The notes under the pieces are model-generated. The model was not told where the DNA came from. It saw nothing but the letters and a program-made list of their open reading frames with translations, and ran no database searches. A stretch of DNA of 64,000 bases from Brachypodium distachyon. Its lineage: Eukaryota; Streptophyta; Magnoliopsida; Poales; Poaceae. A program made the position numbers and the translations under genes. Of the stretch, positions 24,701 to 36,450 are shown in pieces; positions within the stretch are counted from its first letter, which is position 1, and each line of letters begins with the position of its first letter. The stretch covers positions 8,308,001 to 8,372,000 of the forward strand of contig NC_016133.3 of NCBI RefSeq assembly GCF_000005505.3. Reading direction: 5' to 3'.

Positions 24701-26740
24701 GCCTTCTGAAGTTGGATTTTAACAATCTTGGGATATGCGATGTGCCTTAGTTAGCTTGTTGCAATGAAGAGTGCAGTGCTCGGATATCATTCATCAACTC
24801 TTTAAATATTTTAATCATGAATCACCTGAGTTCTCATGTTCAACCGTTTCCATTCCCCTGCAGACTCCAGGATGTAGCTGGATATGGAGTAGCCTTGGCA
24901 GTGAAAGATATCTATGCAGCTGCTTTCGGAACACGGAATTTTGATTCTGATCTAGTGGTTTTGATGGCAGAGGATGGGCGACAAGGTATTCTTCTTAGCC
25001 TGTTTTTGCTCCTGCTTTGGATTAAAGTTCATAGGATGTGATGAGACCGGACCATTAAGGACCATTAATTAACGCACCATTTCAGTATATATCATATTTA
25101 ACAAGTGAAATTTCCATATTGTTTTACAGGAAAGATCAATGGAAAAGGTTATTACCTTTATGAGAAGGGTGGGAAGCCAAAGCCAGACCCTAGTGTTCAA
25201 CATGTGATTGACGAATACAGAAAACGAGCAAAGACAATGCCAGACGGAAAGGTTTCTCTTCCTCTTTCTAACTGTCTGCGACATTATTTCTGCATTTACG
25301 AAGTATTATCATGCATCTCATTTGTTCAAGGTTTCCTGATATCGATACATTACCTTGCCTGCAGCCTGTTACTTTATCGGATCAAGATATATTGGAGATG
25401 GTTTTCTTCCCGGTAGTTAACGAGGCATGCAGGGTCATGGATGAAAATGTTGTGATCAGGGCTTCTGATCTTGATATTGCATCTGTCCTTGGGATGGGCT
25501 TTCCGAAGTACAGGTATGCGGCTGCTTCTTATTTCTAACCGTGTCCGAAATCCTAACTAATCAGTGACAATTTGCATTTACTTGATATATGATTAAATTG
25601 GACATACAGGTTGAGATTATACTGCTGCTTATATGCTATTAAGCCTACTTTAATACTTACGTAGGCTAGCATTGTCTGTGATATGTGGGAATGGATTCTA
25701 ACACTGATTAATTTTGGCTTACACTCGAGGCTAGTGAGTTATGGCTCTATGCCTGATTATTGAAATCACCTTGTATACTGAACTTTCTGCTTAGTCTAGC
25801 TGACAGCTATAATGATACTGAAGGAGTTTTTAGCTTGGATAAATATCTTCAACTATAGTTAATTCAATTTGGGATACATCCCTTGTTAATCACAGTCCTC
25901 TGTGCAACATGTATTTCGTCATTATTTATTGCTTTTCTTTGTAGGAGTTTAGTGGTTACTCTGGAGTATTAGTTGTAATCTTTAGTTTTTTTAATGAAGG
26001 GGTGGCCTCATCTTCTGGGCTGACACTGTTGGAGCATCTTATATATATTCAAAGCTTACAAAGTGGGCTGAGCTTTATGGTGATTTCTTCAAGCCATCAT
26101 TATATTTGGAAGACAGAGCAAAAAGTGGCCGCCTGCTGGTACTCTCTCTCTCTCTCTCAGATTATGTGCATAGATTTTCCAATTATATTTTATTCACGTA
26201 TTATGACAAACACAAATATTCAAGATTGTCAATGTATAATCAACGTTTAACAGTCTGTTAAGCCATCGCTGGAAATTACTTATGATCAACGTTTCCTTCT
26301 AACTGTCGACCGTGTGAATAGTAGGAAAATGAAGTCGACATTCCTGTACAGATGAAATGTTATAGTAGTATGAAGTATATCATTGCACTGTTTTTTTTTC
26401 CATAGTTCTTCAATCTTTGTTTTTCTTGTGGGGGCTGTCCTTCCACAAACTAAAAGACTTGCATAGTACTCGTAGTTATTAGATGTTTGAAGAATTGAAG
26501 TTGGAAAAAAGGGTGGGATTGCTTTGAGATCTGTGCTGGGTTGGTGTTGAGGAGTGAAGTCTCAAATTCGTTCTGGTTCCAAAACTGGATATATATTGGT
26601 TCCAAAACTTGGATATATTTGTGACTGCTGATGTTCAAATGTTCAAATCAGAGTTAAAGATGTAGAAATTAACCATCTTACAATCTCCCCAGGGCGCGCC
26701 ACGCATGTCTCAACAATCTTCGTCAAGGTCACGCATGTGA
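18772..26740 (+). CDS. MFP: Peroxisomal fatty-acid beta-oxidation multifunctional protein (MFP)
   Basis: Eighteen exons join in frame to 726 aa: 18772-18868, 18975-19046, 19490-19552, 19658-19714, 19845-19912, 20017-20098, 20207-20262, 20655-20957, 21138-21224, 22039-22213, 22383-22504, 22745-22908, 23849-24103, 24864-24985, 25130-25251, 25365-25513, 26000-26138 and 26693-26740. The N-terminal enoyl-CoA hydratase domain shows GLALGGGLE (E116) and the second catalytic position in LPELTLG (E136), followed by IPGFGGTQRLPR. The NAD-binding 3-hydroxyacyl-CoA dehydrogenase domain begins at KKVAVIGGGLMGSG (~310-321) and carries AHFFSPAH. The final exon encodes GAPRMSQQ and ends SRM, a type-1 peroxisome signal. 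Length and order match rice MFP as I remember it. The enzyme hydrates and oxidises acyl-CoA intermediates in peroxisomes/glyoxysomes, which matters in seedlings. Intron 9 holds nested Stowaways. Confidence 0.96.
21610..21902. mobile_element. Stowaway-type MITE interrupted by a second MITE
   Basis: Left arm CTTCCTCCGTTCCTAAAAAT and TTTGTTTCCTTGAC. The right arm is its inverse, GTCAAAGGAAACAAAAT and TTTTAGGAACGGAGGGAG. The arms pair over about 75 bp once the inner element at 21687-21742 is removed. It lies in MFP intron 9. Confidence 0.85.
21687..21742. mobile_element. Short Stowaway nested inside 21610-21902
   Basis: TACTTCCTCCGATTC on the left and CGGGACGGAGGGAGTA on the right around AAATCCACGTCACTTATTT. 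It sits at the centre of the older element. Confidence 0.8.
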
Positions 26741-27021
26741 GGTATCTGTGTTCAGCACATGGCAGAGGTGTTTGCTTGAACAACATGAGCACCCTTGCCA
26801 CACACAAATGTATTGTATTCAAAAGGAGTTCCAGGGAAGTGTTCACTGCAGTGTATTGGGTCGTCCATCATGTTCCATTTTCGTATTTGGGCTGCTGCTA
26901 CGACAATCAGAACAATAGATGTCAAGCATGTTTTTTCTGATTGTAATTTCATGGCTCAATACTGTAACTAATGGTATGATTGTCACAAGTATAATAAAGA
27001 GTATGCTGCGTGTTTCCCAAG

Positions 27022-27112
27022 TACTTCCGCCGTTACTAAATACTTGTCGTGGTTTCAGTGGTTTTAGTGCAACACTAAAACCACGACAAGTATTTAGGAA
27101 CGGAGGGAGTAG
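27022..27112. mobile_element. Stowaway-type MITE, strong hairpin
   Basis: Long near-perfect inverted repeat: CTAAATACTTGTCGTGGTTT against AAACCACGACAAGTATTTAG, with CGGAGGGAGTA at the right end. About 91 bp. Confidence 0.9.
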
Positions 27113-27495
27113 TACAAAACAATTTGTTCTTTTTGTACAAAACGGATATGATTTTGGACCAACCATTAAACATTCACGATTCATACAACGATGTATGACG
27201 CGTTGTCTCACCAAACCAAATTTTAACCTAACCCTTGTCACAACCATATATTTTTTTAGCTGGAGTCAGGTACGGATAATGCTGGAATAAATAAGAACAT
27301 GGATAATAAGCAAGCTGAATGTGAAGTTAAGAACATCCTCTGTCATGAATATTTAGCCTGAAATTAGGTTAAAACAAAATCCAAATGTAGCTGGTATAAA
27401 AAAAGCAAACAATACAAGACTTCCAAAAGTTTTACACAGATTCAACCTATAGATAGATATATACATGGAATGGTCATTGGATAACACGAAGATAA

Positions 27496-27623
27496 TACTT
27501 CCTCCGTCCAACAAAACATGTCTCAACTTTAACTAAATTTGAATGCATATATACTCTAAGTCATGTCTAAATACATCCAAATTTTGACAAACTTGAGACA
27601 TCTTTTGTTGAACGGAGGGAGTA
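27496..27623. mobile_element. Stowaway-type MITE
   Basis: TACTTCCTCCGTCCAACAAAA on the left and TTTTGTTGAACGGAGGGAGTA on the right. Same family as 11501 and 47735. Confidence 0.88.
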
Positions 27624-27746
27624 CTTCCTGTGTCCCATATTAAGTGACGAAATATTACACGTATCTAGACGCTTTTTGGGTATAGACAGTTAGACGCATC
27701 CACATTCGGACAAATTTGAATCACTTAATATGAGTCGGAGGGAGTA
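27622..27746. mobile_element. Stowaway-type MITE abutting the previous one
   Basis: TACTTCCTGTGTCCCATATTAAG on the left pairs with CTTAATATGAGTCGGAGGGAGTA on the right. It shares its left TA with the element ending at 27623, so the two are head-to-tail. Confidence 0.82.
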
Positions 27747-27924
27747 CGAAGTAACTTCCTGAAAATAACACTTTTGGACAAATAGATGTGGAAGTTCAAT
27801 ATGAGCTGAGGCATAAATATGCTTGAGCCAAAAGGCATGGGCGGGCCTAGCTCAATTCAAGGATATTTCACTTTATAACCACTATTTTTGCAAAAATTCA
27901 AATATATATTATGTCTTATGCAAG

Positions 27925-28041
27925 TACTTTCTCCGACCCATATTACTTGTCGAAATATTACATGTATCTAGACGCTTTTTAAACATAGATACATCCAAAT
28001 TTGAACAAATTTGAGACAAGTAATATGGGTCGGAGAGAGTA
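27925..28041. mobile_element. Stowaway-type MITE
   Basis: TACTTTCTCCGACCCATATTACTTGTC pairs with GACAAGTAATATGGGTCGGAGAGAGTA; the centre is CATGTATCTAGACGC. Confidence 0.88.
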
Positions 28042-28568
28042 AAAAAGAATTTTGGTCTAAAACTCAAGGGTATTCAAACATTGAGCATAGAAATGCACCC
28101 GCCCATCTCTCTTCTTCCTCCTCTGTATTCGTCTACTGGCAAGGATTTTCGATGGCTGAAAACTGAAATGTCTGCTCGATACATCGTACTACGACCTCAA
28201 TTGATGTTTGCACCTCGCGTGTTCCTTTTGAATCTCCAAACAAAGAAATGTTTACAAATCTAAAAACCTGGCGTTGCTCCTCTACCTCCTCAACTGCTCT
28301 ACTCCCCAACGTCCCCGCTTTTGGGCGCTGCCCTGCCTGGCCGGCAGCCGGCTGCGAGGGCCGCGGCTCCACTCACACGCCGTTCGGCAGTTGCACACTT
28401 TGCACTGCGCTGCCGGCCCCTGCAGCCGACAATGCTTCAGCGATCACTCGTTTAGATACGCAAATAATTTGCAATTTTGAAAGCCACTCTCAAAATCCTA
28501 TGCCAGCCCCTGCCAATAGGGTGAACTTTGAAAAGGCAGACCGCAGACAAGAGGGTTGAACCGCGGCC

Positions 28569-28649
28569 ATGAGGATGTCGGTGGGACATCGCGCCGGTCG
28601 CCGGCGCACGCTCGTTTGGTTCCGCGCTGACCTGCAGTCAGCTGAGACA
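28569..28649 (+). pseudogene. Photolyase/cryptochrome-like first-exon fragment
   Basis: An ATG frame reads GRRRTLVWFRADLQSAET and is followed by a GT donor-like site (AG|GTAAAT). RTLVWFR-DL is the start of the photolyase/cryptochrome homology region, where RVEDN or RVHDN would normally follow. Nothing downstream continues the domain, so this looks like a captured or abandoned 5' exon. The match is short, and chance similarity is possible. Confidence 0.35.
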
Positions 28650-31291
28650 GGTAAATTTGCAATCACATGCATAGCAGTATTACACCCTACAATTTTTGTT
28701 ATCAGTGCTCTCATAGAGTTCAAATTTAGAGTTTCTCTTGACACGGAACCCATTAGCTTTTTTTTTTCCTTTATTCCTTTTTCTCCTCTTGTTTTGCGCT
28801 TTTGTTTCCTTCAAACAGTACTATGTTTTGCTCACGTCCTAATGTTTATTTAGCTGTAATTGATCCTTACCTTGTTTTGGCGAAAATAATTGTCCATTTT
28901 AACCTTGAATAACCTGAGATCTGCATAAAGCATTTCTGATTCTTCGAATCTAAAGGGGTGATACAACTTGCTTAAATTTTGAATGTGTTCGACGAGATTT
29001 TGTACACTAATCTCTTCCGGTGGATTGAAAAGAAAATCAAGCATGGAGCCAACAAGGTGTGGTCCTGTTCAGGTCGCTATATGCATCATACATGTACGTG
29101 TATATCAGTATATGTAAATGCTCCTGTACGTACTCCTGATATAAGATGACACGATTAATGGGCTAATGGCCAGACAATTAATTAGCCCAAGCTGGCTATA
29201 TAGCTTGCTAGCACGACACATCTTTAGTCCATGCACACGCGCGCCGGGTGGGCTGTTGTATTAGATCACATCGGCCGGCTAGGCTCGGACGAGCGGGCTG
29301 CTAGACGCTGCACTGGCCGATCGTGCGCGTAAAGATTTGCCGCTACATACGCATGGTAATTAAGCTTGCACCCGACGGAAAACCCCAATGCTGCTGAAAC
29401 ATGGAAACAAATATCAACAATACAGGCGCTGATTGATTGTTGCTTGCACCCAACGGATGGAAGTTTCCTAGTATGACCTGAGGCGAGGCGGTGCTCTTCT
29501 CTTTCCAAAAATCCCTTCTACATCTGCTGTCAATATACGAGGAACCACCACTCGCAGGGAGGCGCGGAGAAGGATCAGGGCGGCAGCGCCCCAGACAGAG
29601 GGCCGATGCTGCGCCCATGGCGGCGCGGCGGCGGCAAGCCACACACATGTACAGGGGGCCAGAATAACTCCATGGCTGCAGAATACCCAAGCACACAGGA
29701 GAGACGCATACACGACCTGTTACACCTGTACACACGAACATGAAAGCTTCACGTGAAGCTGATGGCAGCCACCTCCCCTAAAGGTGATGAGGATTAACCC
29801 TAATGCCTCTTCTTTACTCTTCATGCTTTCCCTTTCACAGCAGACATGGAGATCGCCAACAAAATCGACAATACCGAACACTGGCGCCGTACCCATCATC
29901 CGCCTCGTGTTGGAGAGGCGTTCACCGAGGTAGGCGTGGCCGTCGGCCATCACGCTACTTCAACCTATCATCCAGAACATGCAAGTGTTGAGCTTCACTC
30001 AAGCAAACGAAGCACTTACGTGCTGAGGGATTCAAGGTATAATTGATCCATCTCCGTGCTCTCTGCTCTCTCTGTTGTCTCAGGAACAACCGGCGTCGTG
30101 ATGTTGTTTGCCGGAAGGCGCCCACAAGGAGGCGGGCGTGACCTGGCAGTGGAGCCCAAGGCGAGGGCCAGCCGGCCAGGCACCGGGCAGCAAGAGGACG
30201 CGCCCCAGGCGGCGGCGGTGCACAGCAGCCTCCTCCATGAGGTAAGGGCGGCCGCGCGTGTCCTAGGCAGAGGGCAGCGAGACGACGCGCCCAAGTCGGC
30301 GGCAAGCGAAGAACGCCCCCGACTTGCCTAAGGCATCAATCGGCCAGAAGTAAAAAGAGCACGTATACTCTCACATCCAAAATACAAACATCAAAAAACA
30401 TCCACTTACAAAAGCAAGCAGCAGCTGGCCAGGGGCTGGATCAAGCACAGCAAGCGTCGATGGCGTCTTTCTCCAATGGTGAGGACCATGGTTGATCTCT
30501 CTTCTCCTCTCTCTTTTTCTCTATGCTGTGCATCTTCGCATGTGGCTGGGTCGCTTGGTCACGGCCAGCTTGCCGAGGCTGTCGCCGTGCGTTTTGTCGG
30601 CCTGTTTCTGGATCCTCGTCCAGATGGTGGCTGTTGGGCCGTTGGGACTGCCAACGTGCAGCCCGCCGACTTCGACATTGCGAGATCGCCAACACCTACA
30701 GCTGAAGAAGACGACGCCGCGCGTCTGCCTAACACGCGCTACGACGGCAGAGGTGCCATTGCTGCTTTGTGGCCCTATTGGGCCGTGACATCACCGATGC
30801 CTGACCGCTTCGCTTGGCTGCGAGGTCGCCTCCTCAGGTGGACCTTCGACCCCACGAGCTGCGACGGCGACGCCGACGCCGAGGCTGCTAGTAGGCAGTC
30901 TTCCGGCACGTTTTTCAGCACACCTATGGGACTTGGTAAATCCTTGCTGCTGTGCAGCACCCTCTCTTTGCTATCAAACAACTCCTGCCGGTAGGACTTC
31001 GGTGGATGCTCGATTGGGGTGCCCCTCCATCATCTCGATGATGCTACTGAGTCGTCTCGACGTCAAAACCAAGCCCTGCCATGCGTATTTATCCAACTCC
31101 GACTACATCATCGACACGTGACCGTCTACTCCAACATCTAAGCCAACATTGTTCCCCAGCATCGTCCAGGCGCCGACGAGGCGAGGCTTTACTCCACCGA
31201 CTAGTCCTTCTCCGATGAGGTAACCAGTTACTTGCTTGCACCGACGAGGTGCTGGCAAGTCATCCCGTCCGACACCGGTAAGGCAGACATT

Positions 31292-32645
31292 CCTAGTGTG
31301 AGATTGAGATAGGCAATCAGAGGGGGGTGAATGATTGCGTGGAAACAAACTAAAACTTTTTCTGAAAGTTCAAACCCTAAATTACCTTTCTGTCCGTGAT
31401 AGTAAAACAGACGTAACTTTTGATTGGATGAACCAAAAAATACGTATGAGTATGAAAAAGAAAGGTATTGAAATTATCTAACCAACGCAAGAAGAATCAG
31501 CTCAATCGGACGTACCAATCAAAAGATATGATCAAAATAGTAACAGCTGACAGAAAGTTACGAGAATTAATCTAAAACCAATTTCGAGGAATAACAAGAA
31601 AGATGAATTAATCGCAATCTTCACTTGATCTCGTGATAAACCTGCAGAAAAGTATTATGAACTCGTGATGAACCTGCACCAAAGTGTTAGAAAGATCTAG
31701 CACGAAGAATCCACGAAGATCCGAGAAGAACAGAGATGACACCGCTAACGAATCTCTTTATTGCAACGATGTCGATCGATTACAAAAGATGCAACCATGC
31801 ATCCAAGAACTCTCCAAGAATTGATCTATATTCAAAGTTCTGAGTTCCCTCGCATCCTTTTAGAAACCCTAACTAGGACGCCCTCTATTTATAAGGGAAA
31901 ATTCGCAACTCTAAACCGAGTCTGAATCCAACACGAATTCCTCTATCCCGGTCGGTATTTTGCCCGTGGAGCCCGCATACGACCTCGATTGAGATGACTC
32001 CAAAAGCAAAGTTGTTCTTCTCGACGACGCGCACAACTTTCATGTGGATCATTTTTCCATCGGACGCCATCTTCAGGATGCTACTGTTTAATCTTTAAAC
32101 AGCTCTCATCCAGCCACGGCTGGACCTACATGTCGTCACGTCAATGCCACTCCATGCCATCAACTCTTCTTGTGGTGTCTTCAAAACTCGACCATCATGT
32201 GTCGAATATCTCCAATACCGTACATCTCCGGTATAAATAACGTACGACAAACCGGTGCCCTTCCTGATCATCGTAGCCTTCACTTTCATTGTTCCTTTGC
32301 ACGAACGTCCCGCATGATCTTGATCCCTTGACCTCAGCTTCTGCCAAGCTTCGTCCCTCGATCCTGTCATTGACCACGTTCCTCTAGCTCCTGCCACACC
32401 TGAAAGCGAACACACAAATAACCAGTACGACCAGAAGTCCACGACTTGACTCAGGGTAAGTTTCACACGACTCATGCCATGTTTTCACATAAGAAACTAA
32501 TGGATCAGCACACCACTAGCAAAGCACTAAGTCCAAACAAGATACATGTCATCACATAAATATCCATATTATCCAAAGTATCCACATCAATGTTTCATCT
32601 AAAACACTTGCCAATGTTACACATCACCTATGATTTCACACCTAG
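31292..32645 (-). mobile_element. Solo LTR with 5-bp target-site duplication
   Basis: The 1344-bp element 31297-32640 starts TGTGAGATTG and ends GATTTCACA, i.e. TG...CA with a 5-bp inverted terminus. It is flanked by CCTAG at 31292-31296 and 32641-32645. On the minus strand it has LTR anatomy: a TATAAATAG box (31885-31893), then an AATAAA signal (31757-31762), and the 3' end. There is no internal domain, primer site or second copy in the window. This is what remains after recombination between two LTRs. I cannot name the family. Confidence 0.82.
31885..31893 (-). promoter_or_regulatory. TATA box of the solo LTR
   Basis: TATAAATAG on the minus strand inside the LTR, about 125 bp before an AATAAA signal, as expected at a U3/R boundary. 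Confidence 0.5.
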
Positions 32646-35311
32646 GCCTGACACCGACAAGGCAAGGCCACCCATCCTGTCTAAGCCGACGAGGCTTAGA
32701 CACCATCATCATCGGACAACGACAAAGCTGGAGGTCTATGGCTAAGCATCGCTGGAGCGATGGCGTACCGCTCCCCCTCTCCACTTCGCCTCCACAATGC
32801 CACTGTCTACGTCAAGCACACGGGGAAGACAAGACTTGAAGATAGCGACCATTGCAGCAGCTTAATCGGAGGTGTCTTGCAGCTCGACCCGCGGGAGTAA
32901 TTAATCGGGAGCTTTACGAGGCCCCGTGAACGAAGACACCATGATCGCCCATGTCATATTGGCTGCGCTTGTAGGCCACGAAGCGCACTCCATTATGGGA
33001 AATTGTAATTTTGTTTCTCTAACTGAGATTAATAAAATACATATTCCCCTATGTTTTATTTGTGTATTTAGGTACACTGGCACGTCCTCATTTTATTTCC
33101 ACCGGCGCATGAGAGATATTTTTTAAGTATTTTTCGTGTCAAACAGAATGAGGTGCCTTCTTTCACTAAAAATTTGCAGCTTCCAGGTGTACACACGGAA
33201 CGGGGATACCCTTTGGACTTTGAATGTGCATTAAGTACCATTTTTTCTCTTAGTTTTCCATTCATTGGTGCTATCACTTGTCTCTTTACTCCACTGCATA
33301 CATGCAAGCGTAACCATTGCCCGTTACTTCTCCCGCCGAAGCAATGATTATTAGAAACAATATCGTTTTTCCACAGCCAAATCGACGAACAAATCGCCTC
33401 CTCCAAAATTTTAGCTCTAAACATAGCCAAATGGACATACCGCACAGCCAGATGAGCTACAGACATTTCAACCCAGATGGCAGATTTTATACCAGTTGGT
33501 GACCGCATTGGCACCCACGCCCGAGTCCTTAAAACTTACTGTCTTACACGCTAGTCCACAAACATAGAAAGCACATATTTACCTCTTTACCATAGTTCTG
33601 AAAACAGTTTCATCGGGTTCAACCGCTAACGTGACAGGTTGATCATACCATTATCGCATCCTAGTCAGCAGATGCCCATGCTCCCCTGATACATCTTGTA
33701 ATATTCACTATCTCTTCTTGTCAAGGGATTGACAAGCAAAGTGTAATTGCATAGTTTCATTCGACCATAGTAAAAAAATATAAAGACATGAGTTTTTTTT
33801 TCCTTTTCTCAAAGAGCCTAGCGTGAGCTCCACCGACTCACACATCTCTCAGCCCCGTCGATCCAATCAGATACGACCCGGCACCAGGTCCAGGCGCGCC
33901 GTTAAGGAGCTGTGGCGTGTGGGCGATTGCGAAGATGGGGGCGGTGAAGTGGATCCAGCCTTCTGCTTGCTCCCGTGCCGTCGCTGGCGGATCCGCTGCT
34001 CCCACACCACCACCGCTGCTCCCGTGCCGTTGGAGGAAGGAGGGGGGGGGGGGGGTGAGGAGGAGGAAGGAGATGGGGACGCGTGCACCTGGGTCGATAT
34101 GGAGGAGGAGACAAAGGGGGGCGATTCTCTTTTCGATGAAGGGGTACGGGACGCAGGGGTGGGACGAAGCACTCGACGAACGACGACGACATGCAGCAAC
34201 AAAAACGCGTGGTGAAGGGAACCTTACGTAATTTTTAGATAGGTATAGATATAGACTAGGGGATCGACCACCCCCACACACAGTTTCATTTCAGGTGACG
34301 CATCATATATACATGCATTTTCGCTGCTGCACTGTTTTGTTTTGCTTCTGCGTTTTTGTAATTTTTGTTGTAAATCATTTCGGGATTTGTTTGCAGTATG
34401 ATGTTGCACTACATAAGAATAATAGATTTGAATGTTTGTCGAATTCAAATTTCACAATTTGCTGCACAGGTAGAAAAGTTTTGTTGGATTCATGTGTCCT
34501 TTTGTTGAAACAGTAATACAGATTGTTTACATACTGGCGTGTTGCATAGCTTACTTTGTTGCATACATCTAGCAGCTTTGTTGTTTTTAGTTTAATTTCC
34601 TTTTGTTGCAACAGTATTTTGTTTTTGATTTAATTTGAGGGGTGCTTCTCATTTTGAAGGTGGCCATCCTCAGCGCGTGCAGTTGCCGGGTGCAATCCAA
34701 TCCCTCTCCCAGTCTCCCTTTGCGGCTTGGTTGCTAGAGACTTGTCATGGCATTAAAGAAGGCTAACGAGCTGAGGGTGGAAACTTGGAGCTGGGAGAAA
34801 TCGGAGGGAAACAAGGGGTAGTGAAGCAGAGGGAAGCTTGGTGCTGGGAGAAATCACGCGAATGGAAAAGATCAAACAGTCAACAGGCGGCCCAACGCCT
34901 ACCTAAAGTAGTACATCACCCGACCCATGACTAGCAGCGTCAAAGTCCGGATCTGGTCCTACCGACCCATAAGGTGCTGCCATACTCCGCTGCGATCTGA
35001 TTCAATGGACAAGATCAAAACATAAAAACATCCCTCAGCCCAACCTATCACATATGCAAAAAGAGCCCTGTCAATCCATCATTTCCCCACCCCCACCCAC
35101 CCACCCACCCCTCTCTCTCGCTCCCCGCTCAGACTCTCATCCTCCCCGCGACCCGGCCGCCTCCCTCCCTCCTCGCGACCGGCCACCAACGCCGCCAATT
35201 GCCCCCGCGCCGCCCGCCGCCTACGCCTTCCGACTACCCCCACGCGTCGCCGACTGTCCCCGCGTGGCCGGCCGACGACAACGACGATGGGGAGCGCTCC
35301 ACCGCTCCATC

Positions 35312-35428
35312 GGGTCTCGAACTCGAGACCTCTTGGCTCTGATACCATGAAGAGCTTCATGCGCTAGCCAACGCAACCAAAAGACCGATCTGATGGAAGG
35401 GGCTAGGCAATTCACTTATACTTCAACA
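35312..35428 (-). mobile_element. SMART/TRIM-like mini retrotransposon, one LTR plus primer site
   Basis: On the minus strand an 81-bp LTR-like segment (35428-35348) starts TGTTGAAGTATAAGTGAATTG and ends GAAGCTCTTCA. It is followed directly by TGGTATCAGAGCC, the classic primer-binding site for initiator tRNA-Met, and AAGAGGTCTCGAG. This matches the small LTR retrotransposons (SMARTs) of grasses as I remember them. The second LTR is not visible; the sequence beyond runs into GC-rich DNA, so the copy is truncated. Confidence 0.72.
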
Positions 35429-35809
35429 GCCGTGCGCCCATCCCCTGTCGCCTGCACGCTCCACAACGCCGCCCACGCCCCAGGATCCGGTGAGATCCGC
35501 CGCACGGCCGACTTGATCATGCAGGATCCAGATCGGGCCGGGCCGCTGCTGACCTCCCCGCAGGCAGCCGACAATGCCTCCCTCGGCCTGAGCTCGGCTG
35601 ACCTCCCCGCCGTTGTTCCTCTGCCGGCAGGCCGGATCGGGGCGGGATCTGCCTCGCCCTCGAGCCGCGTGCTGCTGCTTGGCTCGCCGGAGTCTGCGCC
35701 CCACGCACTGCTTCTCACCGGCGCCCCGCTGAAATGTCAATTTTTGGATCAAAAGATTTTGGTGTGCCGTGGCTTGGAATTTTGGATTACAAAGATTTGG
35801 ATTTCAAAC

Positions 35810-36090
35810 AAATCTCATTGAAATTTTGTAGATAACATTGAAAATCCATGATTTTGTTTCGTACCGATCGAATTTCAAACAAGTCTCATCGAAATCTCAT
35901 TGAAATTTTACAGATGCACCATTGAAAACTCGAACGTGCGGTTAAAACCTCACTGAAATTTCACAAATGCACCATTTGAAAATCCAAGCGTGCAATTGAA
36001 TCTCATTGAAATTTAACAGAAGCACCTTTGAAAAATCCAAACGTGCAATTATTTCGTTGATACATCATTGAAATTTCATTGCAAGTCTTT
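35810..36090. repeat. Degenerate tandem array, ~50-60 bp unit
   Basis: At least four diverged units share CTCATTGAAATTT, then AGATGCACCATTGAAAA, then a CCAAACGTGCAATT-like segment. The spacing varies and the array decays at both ends. Confidence 0.7.
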
Positions 36091-36381
36091 TGAAAAATTC
36101 GTTACCATCAATTATTTCAATGGCATGACAATAAAAATTCGTTAGCACCAATCACTATAAAAACCTATAGGTGTGAAATAGAAAAATGATTAGAGAGAGT
36201 AGTGTAGCGAGGGTTGATTCACACAAAACTTAAGGAGGCAAGTGCAAAATTGTCAAATGTTCTAATTCCGTCCTTTGGATCTAGATTGGACGTTCCAGGT
36301 TGCTCCGGAGCATGACATTGTTTGGCAGCACCTAAAACCCTGGGAGCACTAGATATCTTCTCTAGCAGTGTCAAGTATATA

Positions 36382-36450
36382 TACTACATCTATCCCGAAA
36401 TAAAAAATAAGTACAAATTCACATCACTTATTTTGGGACGGGGGAAGTAT
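36382..36450. mobile_element. Stowaway-type MITE, short form
   Basis: TACATCTATCCCGAAATAA on the left and TTATTTTGGGACGGGGGAAGTA on the right, with the core ACAAATTCACATCAC. Confidence 0.7.

Noticed and set aside
27496..28041. Repeated short sequences resembling a CRISPR array
   Set aside because: They are Stowaway terminal inverted repeats in a plant nuclear genome; no regular spacers.
30476..30994. 172-aa open frame in a GC-rich stretch
   Set aside because: No recognisable domain, overlapping long frames on both strands, no splice structure. GC-rich grass DNA yields such frames by chance.
33068..33514. 148-aa minus-strand frame
   Set aside because: No motif I recognise and no neighbouring exons; left unannotated.
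33838..34281. Long frames on both strands with poly-Pro/poly-Gly runs
   Set aside because: Driven by GGA/GAC simple sequence and a 14-base G run at 34042-34055; not convincing coding sequence.
35312..35350. Possible tRNA gene (GGTCTCGAACTCGAGACC)
   Set aside because: It is better explained as the tRNA-Met primer-binding site next to a mini-LTR; there is no cloverleaf.
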